Assembly (NCBI GenBank): GCA_040954595.2
Contig: CM082594.2
Location: 806,001-870,000 of the forward strand
DNA length: 64,000 nt
Source of the DNA: Balanoglossus misakiensis
Taxonomy: Eukaryota; Hemichordata
Direction of reading: 5' to 3'
The translations under genes were made by a program, and so were the position numbers. Within the stretch, counting starts at the first letter, position 1; every line of letters starts with the position of its first letter. The notes below the pieces were generated by a model. That model was not told the DNA's origin and did not search any database. It saw only the letters and a program-made list of their open reading frames with translations. Positions 40,487 to 54,900 of this stretch are shown here, one piece after another.

Positions 40487-43400
40487 GCGGTCTTACCCGT
40501 CATTGGCACAAACAGTCTCAGGAAGTTAGCTTTCAGCCTACCAATGTAGCTATTATATTTTACACTTTTTGTAAGTGAAGCCTGACTGTCGCCTGTCTTA
40601 GGTCACCACTTCATAAGAGGTCTTACCCGTCATTGGCACAAACAGTCTCAGGAAGTAAGCTTTCAGCCTACCAATGTAGCTATTGTATTTTCAACTTTTT
40701 GTAAGTGAAGCCTGACTGTCGCCTGTCTTAGGTAACAACTTCATAAGAGGTCTTACCCGTCATTGGCACAAACAGACTCAGGAAGTAAGCTTTCAGCCTA
40801 CCAATGTAGCTATTGTATTTTCCACTTTTCGTAAGTGAAGCCTGACTGTCGCCTGTCTTAGGTCACCACTTCATAAGAGGTCTTACCCGTCATTGGCACA
40901 AACAGTCTCAGGAAGTAAGCTTTCAGCCTACCAATGTAGCTATTGTATTTTCCACTTTTTGTAAGTGAAGCCTGACTGTCGCCTGTCTTAGGTCACCACT
41001 TCATAAGAGGTCTTACCCGTCATTGGTACAAACAGTCTCAGGAAGTAAGCTTTCAGCCTACCAATGTAGCTATTATATTTTCCACTTTTTGTAAGTGAAG
41101 CCTGACTGTCGCCTGTCTTAGGTCACCACTTCATAAGAGGTCTTACCCGTCATTGGCACATACAGTCTCAGGAAGTTAGCTTTCAATCTACCAATGTAGC
41201 TATTATATTTTCCACTTTTTGTAAGTGAAGCCTGACTGTCGCCTGTCTTAGGTCACCACTTCATAAGAGGTCTTACCCGTCATTGGCACAAACAGTCTCA
41301 GGAAGTAAGCTTTCGGCCTACCAATGTAGCTATTGTATTTTCAACTTTTTGTAAGTGAAGCCTGACTGTCGCCTGTCTTAGGTCACCACTTCATAAGAGG
41401 TCTTACCCGTCATTGGCACAAACAGACAGGAAGTAAGCTTTCAGCCTACCAATGTAGCTTTTGTATTTTCAACTGTTTGTAAGTGAAGCCTGACTGTCGC
41501 CTGTCTTAGGTCACCACTTCATAAGAGGTCTTACCCGTCATTGGCACAAACAGTCTCAGGAAGTAAGCTTTCAGCCTACCAATGTAGCTATTATATTTTC
41601 CACTTTTTGTAAGTGAAGCCTGAGTGTCGCCTGTCTTAGGTCACCACTTCATAAGAGGTCTTACCCGTCATTGGCACAAACAGTCTCAGGAAGTAAGCTT
41701 TCAGCCTACCAATGTAGCTATTATATTTTCCACTTTTTGTAAGTGAAGCCTGACTGTCGCCTGTCTTAGGTCATCACTTCATAAGAGGTCTTACCCGTCA
41801 TTGGCACAAACAGTCTCAGGAAGTAAGCTTTCAGCCTACCAATGTAGCTATTGTATTTTCAACTTTTTGTAAGTGAAGCCTGACTGTCGCCTGTCTTAGG
41901 TCACCACTTCATAAGAGGTCTTACCCGTCATTGGCACAAACAGTCTCAGGAAGTAAGCTTTCAGCCTACTAATGTAGCTATTATATTTTCCACTTTTTGT
42001 AAGTGAAGCCTGACTGTCGCCTGTCTTAGGTCACCACTTCATAAGCGGTCTTACCCGTCATTGGCACAAACAGTCTCAGGAAGTAAGCTTTCAGCCTACC
42101 AATATAGCTATTGTATTTTCCACTTTTTGTAAGTGAAGCCTGACTGTTGCCTGTCTTAGGTCACCCCTTCATAAGTGTTCTTACCCGTCATTGGCACAAA
42201 CAGTCTCAGGAAGTAAGCTTTCAGCCTACCAATATAGCTATTATATTTTCCACTTTTTGTAAGTGAAGCCTGACTGTCGCCTGTCTTAGGTCACCACTTC
42301 ATACGCGGTCTTACCCGTCATTGGCACAAACAGTCTCAGGAAGTTAGCTTTCAGCCTACCAATGTAGCTATTATATTTTACACTTTTTGTAAGTGAAGCC
42401 TGACTGTCGCCTGTCTTAGGTCACCACTTCATAAGAGGTCTTACCCGTCATTGGCACAAACAGTCTCAGGAAGTAAGCTTTCAGCCTACCAATGTAGCTA
42501 TTGTATTTTCAACTTTTTGTAAGTGAAGCCTGACTGTCGCCTGTCTTAGGTAACAACTTCATAAGAGGTCTTACCCGTCATTGGCACAAACAGACTCAGG
42601 AAGTAAGCTTTCAGCCTACCAATGTAGCTATTGTATTTTCCACTTTTCGTAAGTGAAGCCTGACTGTCGCCTGTCTTAGGTCACCACTTCATAAGAGGTC
42701 TTACCCGTCATTGGCACAAACAGTCTCAGGAAGTAAGCTTTCAGCCTACCAATGTAGCTATTGTATTTTCCACTTTTTGTAAGTGAAGCCTGACTGTCGC
42801 CTGTCTTAGGTCACCACTTCATAAGAGGTCTTACCCGTCATTGGTACAAACAGTCTCAGGAAGTAAGCTTTCAGCCTACCAATGTAGCTATTATATTTTC
42901 CACTTTTTGTAAGTGAAGCCTGACTGTCGCCTGTCTTAGGTCACCACTTCATAAGAGGTCTTACCCGTCATTGGCACATACAGTCTCAGGAAGTTAGCTT
43001 TCAATCTACCAATGTAGCTATTATATTTTCCACTTTTTGTAAGTGAAGCCTGACTGTCGCCTGTCTTAGGTCACCACTTCATAAGAGGTCTTACCCGTCA
43101 TTGGCACAAACAGTCTCAGGAAGTAAGCTTTCGGCCTACCAATGTAGCTATTGTATTTTCAACTTTTTGTAAGTGAAGCCTGACTGTCGCCTGTCTTAGG
43201 TCACCACTTCATAAGAGGTCTTACCCGTCATTGGCACAAACAGACAGGAAGTAAGCTTTCAGCCTACCAATGTAGCTTTTGTATTTTCAACTGTTTGTAA
43301 GTGAAGCCTGACTGTCGCCTGTCTTAGGTCACCACTTCATAAGAGGTCTTACCCGTCATTGGCACAAACAGTCTCAGGAAGTAAGCTTTCAGCCTACCAA

Positions 43401-44122
43401 TGTAGCTATTATATTTTCCACTTTTTGTAAGTGAAGCCTGAGTGTCGCCTGTCTTAGGTCACCACTTCATAAGAGGTCTTATCCGTCATTGGCACAAACA
43501 GTCTCAGGAAGTAAGCTTTCAGCCTACCAATGTAGCTATTATATTTTCCAATTTTTGTAAGTGAAGCCTGACTGTCGCCTGTCTTAGGTCATCACTTCAT
43601 AAGAGGTCTTACCCGTCATTGGCACAAACAGTCTCAGGAAGTAAGCTTTCAGCCTACCAATGTAGCTATTGTATTTTCAACTTTTTGTAAGTGAAGCCTG
43701 ACTGTCGCCTGTCTTAGGTCACCACTTCATAAGAGGTCTTACCCGTCATTGGCACAAACAGTCTCAGGAAGTAAGCTTTCAGCCTACTAATGTAGCTATT
43801 ATATTTTCCACTTTTTGTAAGTGAAGCCTGACTGTCGCCTGTCTTAGGTCACCACTTCATAAGCGGTCTTACCCGTCATTGGCACAAACAGTCTCAGGAA
43901 GTAAGCTTTCAGCCTACCAATATAGCTATTGTATTTTCCACTTTTTGTAAGTGAAGCCTGACTGTTGCCTGTCTTAGGTCACCCCTTCATAAGTGTTCTT
44001 ACCCGTCATTGGCACAAACAGTCTCAGGAAGTAAGCTTTCAGCCTACCAATATAGCTATTATATTTTCCACTTTTTGTAAGTGAAGCCTGACTGTCGCCT
44101 GTCTTAGGTCACCACTTCATAC
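40487..44122. repeat. 14-monomer higher-order repeat, two copies of 1818 bp
   Basis: Copies 40487-42304 and 42305-44122. Each equals 14 monomers with one 128-bp member (14 x 130 - 2). Private marks recur in the same order: TTTTACAC, GGTAACAACTTC, TTTCAATCTACC, CAGACAGG, CCCCTTCATAAGTG. Only a few differences exist between the copies (for example CTTATCCGTC at about 43480). A third copy starts at 44123 but jumps after three monomers and restarts at 44513 (390 bp). Confidence 0.9.
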
Positions 44123-47100
44123 GCGGTCTTACCCGTCATTGGCACAAACAGTCTCAGGAAGTTAGCTTTCAGCCTACCAATGTAGCTATTATATTTTCCA
44201 CTTTTTGTAAGTGAAGCCTGACTGTCGCCTGTCTTAGGTCACCACTTCATAAGAGGTCTTACCCGTCATTGGCACAAACAGTCTCAGGAAGTAAGCTTTC
44301 AGCCTACCAATGTAGCTATTGTATTTTCAACTTTTTGTAAGTGAAGCCTGACTGTCGCCTGTCTTAGGTAACAACTTCATAAGAGGTCTTACCCGTCATT
44401 GGCACAAACAGTCTCAGGAAGTAAGCTTTCAGCCTACCAATATAGCTATTATATTTTCCACTCTTTGTAAGTGAAGCCTGACTGTCGCCTGTCTTAGGTC
44501 ACCACATCATACGCGGTCTTACCCGTCATTGGCACAAACAGTCTCAGGAAGTTAGCCCTTCAGCCTACCAATGTAGCTATTATATTTTCCACTTTTTGTA
44601 AGTGAAGCCTGACTGTCGCCTGTCTTAGGTCACCACTTCATAAGAGGTCTTACCCGTCATTGGCACAAACAGTCTCAGGAAGTAAGCTTTCAGCCTACCA
44701 ATGTAGCTATTGTATTTTCAACTTTTTGTAAGTGAAGCCTGACTGTCGCCTGTCTTAGGTAACAACTTCATAAGAGGTCTTACCCGTCATTGGCACAAAC
44801 AGACTCAGGAAGTAAGCTTTCAGCCTACCAATGTAGCTATTGTATTTTCAACTTTTTGTAAGTGAAGCCTGACTGTCGCCTGTCTTAGGTCACCACTTCA
44901 TAAGAGGTATTACCCGTCATTGGCACAAACAGTCTCAGGAAGAAAGCTTTCAGCCTACAAATGTAGTTATTGTATTTTCAACTTTTTGTAAGTAAAGCCT
45001 GACTGTCGCCTGTCTTAGGTCACCACTTCATAACAGGTCTTACCCGTCATTGGCACAAACAGTCTCAGGAAGTAAGCTTTCAGCCTACCAATGTAGCTAT
45101 TATATTTTCCACTTTTTGTAAGTGAAGCCTGACTGTCGCCTGTCTTAGGTAACAACTTCATAAGAGGTCTTACCCGTCATTGGCACAAACAGACTCAGGA
45201 AGTAAGCTTTCAGCCTACCAATGTAGCTATTGTATTTTCCACTTTTTGTAAGTGAAGCCTGACTGTCGCCTGTCTTAGGTCACCACTTCATAAGAGGTCT
45301 TACCCGTCATTGGCACAAACAGTCTCAGGAAGTAAGCTTTCAGCCTACCAATGTAGTTATTGTATTTTCAACTTTTTGTAAGTAAAGCCTGACTGTCGCC
45401 TGTCTTAGGTCACCACTTCATAAGAGGTCTTACCCGTCATTGGCACAAACAGTCTCAGGAAGTAAGCTTTCAGCCTACCAATGTAGCTATTATATTTTCC
45501 ACTTTTTGTAAGTGAAGCCTGACTGTCGCCTGTCTTAGGTCACCACTTCATAAGCGGTCTTACCCGTCATTGGCACAAACAGTCTCAGGAAGTAAGCTTT
45601 CAGCCTACCAATGTAGCTATTGTATTTTCCACTTTTTGTAAGTGAAGCCTGACTGTTGCCTGTCTTAGGTCACCACTCCATAAGTGTTCTAACCCGTCAT
45701 TGGCACAAACAGTCTCAGGAAGTAAGCTTTCAGCCTACCAATGTAGCTATTATATTTTCCACTTTTTGTAAGTGAAGCCTGACTGTCGCCTGTCTTAGGT
45801 CACCACTTCATAAGAGGTCTTACCCGTCATTGGCACAAACAGTCTCAGGAAGTAAGCTTTCAGCCTACCAATGTAGCTATTATATTTTCCACTTTTTGTA
45901 AGTGAAGCCTGACTGTCGCCTGTCTTAGGTCACCACTTCATAAGCGGTCTTACCCGTCATTGGCACAAACAGTCTCAGGAAGTAAGCTTTCAGCCTACCA
46001 ATGTAGCTATTGTATTTTCCACTTTTTGTAAGTGAAGCCTGACTGTCGCCTGTCTTAGGTCACCACTTCATAAGCGGTCTTACCCGTCATTGGCACAAAC
46101 AGTCTCAGGAAGTAAGCTTTCAGCCTACCAATGTAGCTATTGTATTTTCCACTTTTTGTAAGTGAAGCCTGACTGTCGCCTGTCTTAGGTCACCACTTCA
46201 TAAGTGTTCTTACCCGTCATTGGCACAAACAGTCTCAGGAAGTAAGCTTTCAGCCTACCAATGTAGCTATTATATTTTCCACTTTTTGTAAGTGAAGCAT
46301 GACTGTCGCCTGTCTTAGGTCACCACTTCATAAGCGGTCTTACCCGTCATTGGCACATACAGTCTCAGGAAGTTAGCTTTCAGCCTACCAATGTAGCTAT
46401 TATATTTTCCACTTTTTGTAAGTGAAGCCTTACTGTCGCCTGTCTTAGGTCACCACTTCATAAGAGGTCTTACCCGTCATTGGCACAAACAGTCTCAGGA
46501 AGTAAGCTTTCAGCCTACCAATGTAGTTATTGTATTTTCAACTTTTTGTAAGTAAAGCCTTACTGTCGCCTGTCTTAGGTCACCACTTCATAAGCGGTCT
46601 TACCCGTCATTGGCACAAACAGTCTCAGGAAGTAAGCTTTCAGCCTACCAATGTAGTTATTATATTTTCCACTTTTTGTAAGTGAAGCCTGACTGTCGCC
46701 TGTCTTAGGTCACCACTTCATAAGCGGTCTTACGCGTCATTGGCACAAACAGTCTCAGGAAGTAAGCTTTCAGCCTACCAATGTAGCTATTGTATTTTCC
46801 ACTTTTTGTAAGTGAAGCCTGACTGTTGCCTGTCTTAGGTCACCACTCCATAAGTGTTCTTACCCGTCATTGGCACAAACAGTCTCAGGAAGTAAGCTTT
46901 CAGCCTACCAATGTAGCTATTATATTTTCCACTTTTTGTAAGTGAAGCCTGACTGTCGCCTGTCTTAGGTCACCACTTCATAGGAGGTCTTGCCCGTCAT
47001 TGGCACAAACAGTCTCAGGAAGTAAGCTTTCAGCCTACCAATGTAGCTATTGTATTTTCCACTTTTTGTAAGTGAAGCCTGACTGTCGCCTGTCTTAGGT

Positions 47101-48948
47101 CACCACTTCATAAGTGGTCTTACCCGTCATTGGCACAAACAGTCTCAGGAAGTAAGCTTTCAGCCTACCAATGTAGCTATTATATATTCCACTTTTTGTA
47201 AGTGAAGCCTGACTGTCGCCTGTCTTAGGTCACCACTTCATAAGCGGTCTTACCCGTCATTGGCACATACAGTCTCAGGAAGTTAGCTTTCAGCCTACCA
47301 ATGTAGCTATTATATTTTCCACTTTTTGTAAGTGAAGCCTTACTGTCGCCTGTCTTAGGTCACCACTTCATAAGAGGTCTTCCCCGTCATTGGCACAAAC
47401 AGTCTCAGGAAGTAAGCTTTCAGCCTACCAATGTAGCTATTGTATTTTCAACTTTTTGTAAGTGAAGCCTGACTGTCGCCTGTCTTAGGTCACCACTTCA
47501 TAAGCGGTCTTACCCGTCATTGGCACAAACAGTCTCAGGAAGTAAGCTTTCAGCCTACCAATGTAGCTATTGTATTTTCCACTTTTTGTAAGTGAAGCCT
47601 GACTGTTGCCTGTCTTAGGTCACCACTTCATAAGTGTTCTTACCCGTCATTGGCACAAACAGTCTCAGGAAGTAAGCTTTCAGCCTACCAATGTAGCTAT
47701 TATATTTTCCACTTTTTGTAAGTGAAGCCTGACTGTCGCCTGTCTTAGGTCACCACTTCATAAGCGGTCTTACCCGTCATTGGCACAAACAGTCTCAGGA
47801 AGTTAGCTTTCAGCCTACCAATGTAGCTATTATATTTTCCACTTTTTGTAAGTGAAGCCTTACTGTCGCCTGTCTTAGGTCACCACTTCATAAGAGGTCT
47901 TCCCCGTCATTGGCACAAACAGTCTCAGGAAGTAAGCTTTCAGCCTACCAATGTAGCTATTGTATTTTCAACTTTTTGTAAGTGAAGCCTGACTGTCGCC
48001 TGTCTTAGGTCACCACTTCATAAGAGGTCTTACCCGTCATTGGCACAAACAGACAGGAAGTAAGCTTTCAGCCTACCAATGTAGCTTTTGTATTTTCAAC
48101 TGTTTGTAAGTGAAGCCTGACTGTCGCCTGTCTTAGGTCACCACTTCATAAGCGGTCTTACCCGTCATTGGCACAAACAGTCTCAGGAAGTAAGCTTTCA
48201 GCCTACCAATGTAGCTATTGTATTTTCCACTTTTTGTAAGTGAAGCCTGACTGTTGCCTGTCTTAGGTCACCACTTCATAAGTGTTCTTACCCGTCATTG
48301 GCACAAACAGTCTCAGGAAGTAAGCTTTCAGCCTACCAATGTAGCTATTATATTTTCCACTTTTTGTAAGTGAAGCCTGACTGTCGCCTGTCTTAGGTCA
48401 CCACTTCATAAGCGGTCTTACCCGTCATTGGCACAAACAGTCTCAGGAAGTTAGCTTTCAGCCTACCAATGTAGCTATTATATTTTCAACTTTTTGTAAG
48501 TGAAGCCTGACTGTCGCCTGTCTTAGTTCACCACTTCATAAGAGGTCTTACCCGTCATTGGCACAAACAGACAGGAAATAAGCTTTCAGCCTACCAATGT
48601 AGCTATTGTATTTTCCACTTTTTGTAAGTGAAGCCTGACTGTCGCCTGTCTTAGGTCACCACTTCATAAGAGGTCTTACCCGTCATTGGCACAAACAGTC
48701 TCAGGAAGTAAGCTTTCAGCCTACCAATGTAGCTATTATATTTTCCACTTTTTGTAAGTGAAGCCTGACTGTCGCCTGTCTTAGGTCACCACTTCATAAG
48801 CGGTCTTACCCGTCATTGGCACAAACAGTCTCAGGAAGTAAGCTTTCAGCCTACCAATGTAGCTATTGTATTTTCCACTTTTTGTAAGTGAAGCCTGACT
48901 GTCGCCTGTCTTAGGTCACCACTTCATAAGAGGTCTTACCCGTCATTG

Positions 48949-51900
48949 GCACAAACAGACAGGAAGTAAGCTTTCAGCCTACCAATGTAGCTTTTGTATT
49001 TTCAACTGTTTGTAAGTGAAGCCTGACTGTCGCCTGTCTTAGGTCACCACTTCATAAGCGGTCTTACCCGTCATTGGCACAAACAGTCTCAGGAAGTAAG
49101 CTTTCAGCCTACCAATGTAGCTATTGTATTTTCCACTTTTTGTAAGTGAAGCCTGACTGTTGCCTGTCTTAGGTCACCACTTCATAAGTGTTCTTACCCG
49201 TCATTGGCACAAACAGTCTCAGGAAGTAAGCTTTCAGCCTACCAATGTAGCTATTATATTTTCCACTTTTTGTAAGTGAAGCCTGACTGTCGCCTGTCTT
49301 AGGTCACCACTTCATAAGCGGTCTTACCCGTCATTGGCACAAACAGTCTCAGGAAGTTAGCTTTCAGCCTACCAATGTAGCTATTATATTTTCAACTTTT
49401 TGTAAGTGAAGCCTGACTGTCGCCTGTCTTAGTTCACCACTTCATAAGAGGTCTTACCCGTCATTGGCACAAACAGACAGGAAATAAGCTTTCAGCCTAC
49501 CAATGTAGCTATTGTATTTTCCACTTTTTGTAAGTGAAGCCTGACTGTCGCCTGTCTTAGGTCACCACTTCATAAGAGGTCTTACCCGTCATTGGCACAA
49601 ACAGTCTCAGGAAGTAAGCTTTCAGCCTACCAATGTAGCTATTATATTTTCCACTTTTTGTAAGTGAAGCCTGACTGTCGCCTGTCTTAGGTCACCACTT
49701 CATAAGCGGTCTTACCCGTCATTGGCACAAACAGTCTCAGGAAGTAAGCTTTCAGCCTACCAATGTAGCTATTGTATTTTCCACTTTTTGTAAGTGAAGC
49801 CTGACTGTCGCCTGTCTTAGGTCACCACTTCATAAGCGGTCTTACCCGTCATTGGCACAAACAGTCTCAGGAAGTAAGCTTTCAGCCTACCAATGTAGCT
49901 ATTGTATTTTCCACTTTTTGTAAGTGAAGCCTGACTGTCGCCTGTCTTAGGTCACCACTTCATAAGTGTTCTTACCCGTCATTGGCACAAACAGTCTCAG
50001 GAAGTAAGCTTTCAGCCTACCAATGTAGCTATTATATTTTCCACTTTTTGTAAGTGAAGCCTGACTGTCGCCTGTCTTAGGTCACCACTTCATAAGCGGT
50101 CTTACCCGTCATTGGCACATACAGTCTCAGGAAGTTAGCTTTCAATCTACCAATGTAGCTATTATATTTTCCACTTTTTGTAAGTGAAGCCTGACTGTCG
50201 CCTGTCTTAGGTCACCACTTCATAAGAGGTCTTACCCGTCATTGGCACAAACAGTCTCAGGAAGTAAGCTTTCAGCCTACCAATGTAGCTATTGTATTTT
50301 CAACTTTTTGTAAGTGAAGCCTGACTGTCGCCTGTCTTAGGTCACCACTTCATAAGAGGTCTTACCCGTCATTGGCACAAACAGACAGGAAGTAAGCTTT
50401 CAGCCTACCAATGTAGCTTTTGTATTTTCAACTGTTTGTAAGTGAAGCCTGACTGTCGCCTGTCTTAGGTCACCACTTCATAAGAGGTCTTACCCGTCAT
50501 TGGCACAAACAGTCTCAGGAAGTAAGCTTTCAGCCTACCAATGTAGCTATTATATTTTCCACTTTTTGTAAGTGAAGCCTGACTGTCGCCTGTCTTAGGT
50601 CACCACTTCATAAGAGGTGTTACCCGTCATTGGCACAAACAGTCTCAGGAAGTAAGCTTTCAGCCTACCAATGTAGCTATTGTATTTTCAACTTTTTGTA
50701 AGTGAAGCCTGACTGTCGCCTGTCTTAGGTCACCACTTCATAAGAGGTCTTACCCGTCATTGGCACAAACAGACTCAGGAAGTAAGCTTTCAGCCTACCA
50801 ATGTAGCTATTGTATTTTCAACTTTTTGTAAGTGAAGCCTGACTGTCGCCTGTCTTAGGTCACCACTTCATAAGAGGTCTTACCCGTCATTGGCACAAAC
50901 AGTCTCCGGAAGTAAGCTTTCAGCCTACCAATGTAGCTATTGTATTTTCCACTTTTTGTAAGTGAAGCCTGACTGTCACCTGTCTTAGGTCACCACTTCA
51001 TAAGCGGTCTTACCCGTCATTGGCACAAACAGTCTCAGGAAGTAAGCTTTCAGCCTACCAATGTAGCTATTATATTTTCCACTTTTTGTAAGTGAAGCCT
51101 GACTGTCGCCTGTCTTAGTTCACCTCTTCATAAGCGGTCTTACCCGTCATTGGCACAAACAGTCTCAGGAATTAAGCTTTCAGCATACCAATGTAGCTAT
51201 TATATTTACCACTTTTTGTAAGTGAAGCCTGACTGTCGCCTGTCTTAGGTCACCACCTCATAAGCGGTCTTACCCGTCATTGGCACAAACAGTCTCAGGA
51301 AGTTAGCTTTCAGCCTACCAATGAAGCTATTATATTTTCCACTTTTTGTAAGTGAAGCCTGACTGTCGCCTGTCTTAGGTCACCGACTCATAAGCGGTCT
51401 TACCCGTCATTGGCACAAACAGTCTCAGGAAGTAAGCTTTCAGCCTACCAATGTAGCTATTATATTTTCCACTTTTTGTAAGTGAAGCCTGACTGTCGCC
51501 TGTCTTAGGTCACCACTTCATAAGCGGTCTTACCCGTCATTGGCACAAACAGTCTCAGGAAGTAAGCTTTCAGCCTACCAATGTAGCTATTATATTTTCC
51601 ACATTTTGTAAGTGAAGCCTGACTGTCGCCTGTCTTAGGTCACCACTTCATAAGCGGTCTTACCCGTCATTGGCACAAACAGTCTCAGGAAGTAAGCTTT
51701 CAGCCTACCAATGTAGCTATTGTATTTTCCACTTTTTGTAAGTAAAGCCTGACTGTCGCCTGTCTTAGGTCACCACTTCATAAGAGGTCTTACCCGTCAT
51801 TGGCACAAACAGTCTCAGGAAGTAAGCTTTCAGCCTACCAATGTAGCTATTGTATTTTCCACTTTTTGTAAGTGAAGCCTGACTGTCGCCTTTCTTAGGT

Positions 51901-54900
51901 CACCACTTCATAAGAGGTCTTACCCGTCATTGGCACAAACAGTCTCAGGAGGTAAGCTTTCAGCCTACCAATGTAGCTATTGTATTTTCCACTTTTTGTA
52001 AGTGAAGCCTGACTGTCGCCTGTCTTAGGTCACCTCTTCATAAGCGGTCTTACCCGTCATTGGCACAAACAGTCTCAGGAAGTAAGCTTTCAGCCTACCA
52101 ATGTAGCTATTGTATTTTCAACTTTTTGTAAGTGAAGCCTGACTGTCGCCTGTCTTAGGTCACCACTTCATAAGAGGTCTTACCCGTCATTGGCACAAAC
52201 AGACTCAGGAAGTAAGCTTTAAGCCTACCAATGTAGCTATTGTATTTTCAACTTTTTGTAAGTGAAGCCTGACTGTCGCGTGTCTTAGGTCACCACTTCA
52301 TAAGAGGTCTTACCCGTCATTGGCACAAACAGTCTCCGGAAGTAAGCTTTCAGCCTACTAATGTAGCTATTGTATTTTCCACTTTTTGTAAGTGAAGCCT
52401 GACTGTCGCCTGTCTTAGGTCACCACTTCATAAGCGGTCTTACCCGTCATTGGCACAAACAGTCTCAGGAAGTAAGCTTTCAGCCTACCAATGTAGCTAT
52501 TATATTTTCCACTTTTTGTAAGTGAAGCCTGACTGTCGCCTGTCTTAGTTCACCACTTCATAAGCGGTCTTACCCGTCATTGGCACAAACAGTCTCCGGA
52601 AGTAAGCTTTCAGCCTACCAATGTAGCTATTGTATTTTCCACTTTTTGTAAGTGAAGCCTGACTGTCGCCTGTCTTAGGTCACCACTTCATAAGCGGTCT
52701 TACCCGACATTGGCACAAACAGACAGGAAGTAAGCTTTCAGCCTACCAATGTAGCTTTTGTATTTTCAACTGTTTGTAAGTGAAGCCTGACTGTCGCCTG
52801 TCTTAGGTCACCACTTCATAAGCGGTCTTACCCGTCATTGGCACAAACAGTCTCAGGAAGTAAGCTTTCAGCCTACCAATGTAGCTATTGTATTTTCCAC
52901 TTTTTGTAAGTGAAGCCTGACTGTTGCCTGTCTTAGGTCACCACTTCATAAGTGTTCTTACCCGTCATTGGCACAAACAGTCTCAGGAAGTAAGCTTTCA
53001 GCCTACCAATGTAGCTATTATATTTTCCACTTTTTGTAAGTGAAGCCTGACTGTCGCCTGTCTTAGGTCACCACTTCATAAGCGGTCTTACCCGTCATTG
53101 GCACAAACAGTCTCAGGAAGTTAGCTTTCAGCCTACCAATGTAGCTATTATATTTTCAACTTTTTGTAAGTGAAGCCTGACTGTCGCCTGTCTTAGTTCA
53201 CCACTTCATAAGAGGTCTTACCCGTCATTGGCACAAACAGACAGGAAATAAGCTTTCAGCCTACCAATGTAGCTATTGTATTTTCCACTTTTTGTAAGTG
53301 AAGCCTGACTGTCGCCTGTCTTAGGTCACCACTTCATAAGAGGTCTTACCCGTCATTGGCACAAACAGTCTCAGGAAGTAAGCTTTCAGCCTACCAATGT
53401 AGCTATTATATTTTCCACTTTTTGTAAGTGAAGCCTGACTGTCGCCTGTCTTAGGTCACCACTTCATAAGCGGTCTTACCCGTCATTGGCACAAACAGTC
53501 TCAGGAAGTAAGCTTTCAGCCTACCAATGTAGCTATTGTATTTTCCACTTTTTGTAAGTGAAGCCTGACTGTCGCCTGTCTTAGGTCACCACTTCATAAG
53601 CGGTCTTACCCGTCATTGGCACAAACAGTCTCAGGAAGTAAGCTTTCAGCCTACCAATGTAGCTATTGTATTTTCCACTTTTTGTAAGTGAAGCCTGACT
53701 GTCGCCTGTCTTAGGTCACCACTTCATAAGTGTTCTTACCCGTCATTGGCACAAACAGTCTCAGGAAGTAAGCTTTCAGCCTACCAATGTAGCTATTATA
53801 TTTTCCACTTTTTGTAAGTGAAGCCTGACTGTCGCCTGTCTTAGGTCACCACTTCATAAGCGGTCTTACCCGTCATTGGCACATACAGTCTCAGGAAGTT
53901 AGCTTTCAATCTACCAATGTAGCTATTATATTTTCCACTTTTTGTAAGTGAAGCCTGACTGTCGCCTGTCTTAGGTCACCACTTCATAAGAGGTCTTACC
54001 CGTCATTGGCACAAACAGTCTCAGGAAGTAAGCTTTCAGCCTACCAATGTAGCTATTGTATTTTCAACTTTTTGTAAGTGAAGCCTGACTGTCGCCTGTC
54101 TTAGGTCACCACTTCATAAGAGGTCTTACCCGTCATTGGCACAAACAGACAGGAAGTAAGCTTTCAGCCTACCAATGTAGCTTTTGTATTTTCAACTGTT
54201 TGTAAGTGAAGCCTGACTGTCGCCTGTCTTAGGTCACCACTTCATAAGAGGTCTTACCCGTCATTGGCACAAACAGTCTCAGGAAGTAAGCTTTCAGCCT
54301 ACCAATGTAGCTATTATATTTTCCACTTTTTGTAAGTGAAGCCTGAGTGTCGCCTGTCTTAGGTCACCACTTCATAAGAGGTGTTACCCGTCATTGGCAC
54401 AAACAGTCTCAGGAAGTAAGCTTTCAGCCTACCAATGTAGCTATTGTATTTTCAACTTTTTGTAAGTGAAGCCTGACTGTCGCCTGTCTTAGGTCACCAC
54501 TTCATAAGAGGTCTTACCCGTCATTGGCACAAACAGACTCAGGAAGTAAGCTTTCAGCCTACCAATGTAGCTATTGTATTTTCAACTTTTTGTAAGTGAA
54601 GCCTGACTGTCGCCTGTCTTAGGTCACCACTTCATAAGAGGTCTTACCCGTCATTGGCACAAACAGTCTCCGGAAGTAAGCTTTCAGCCTACCAATGTAG
54701 CTATTGTATTTTCCACTTTTTGTAAGTGAAGCCTGACTGTCACCTGTCTTAGGTCACCACTTCATAAGCGGTCTTACCCGTCATTGGCACAAACAGTCTC
54801 AGGAAGTAAGCTTTCAGCCTACCAATGTAGCTATTATATTTTCCACTTTTTGTAAGTGAAGCCTGACTGTCGCCTGTCTTAGTTCACCTCTTCATAAGCG

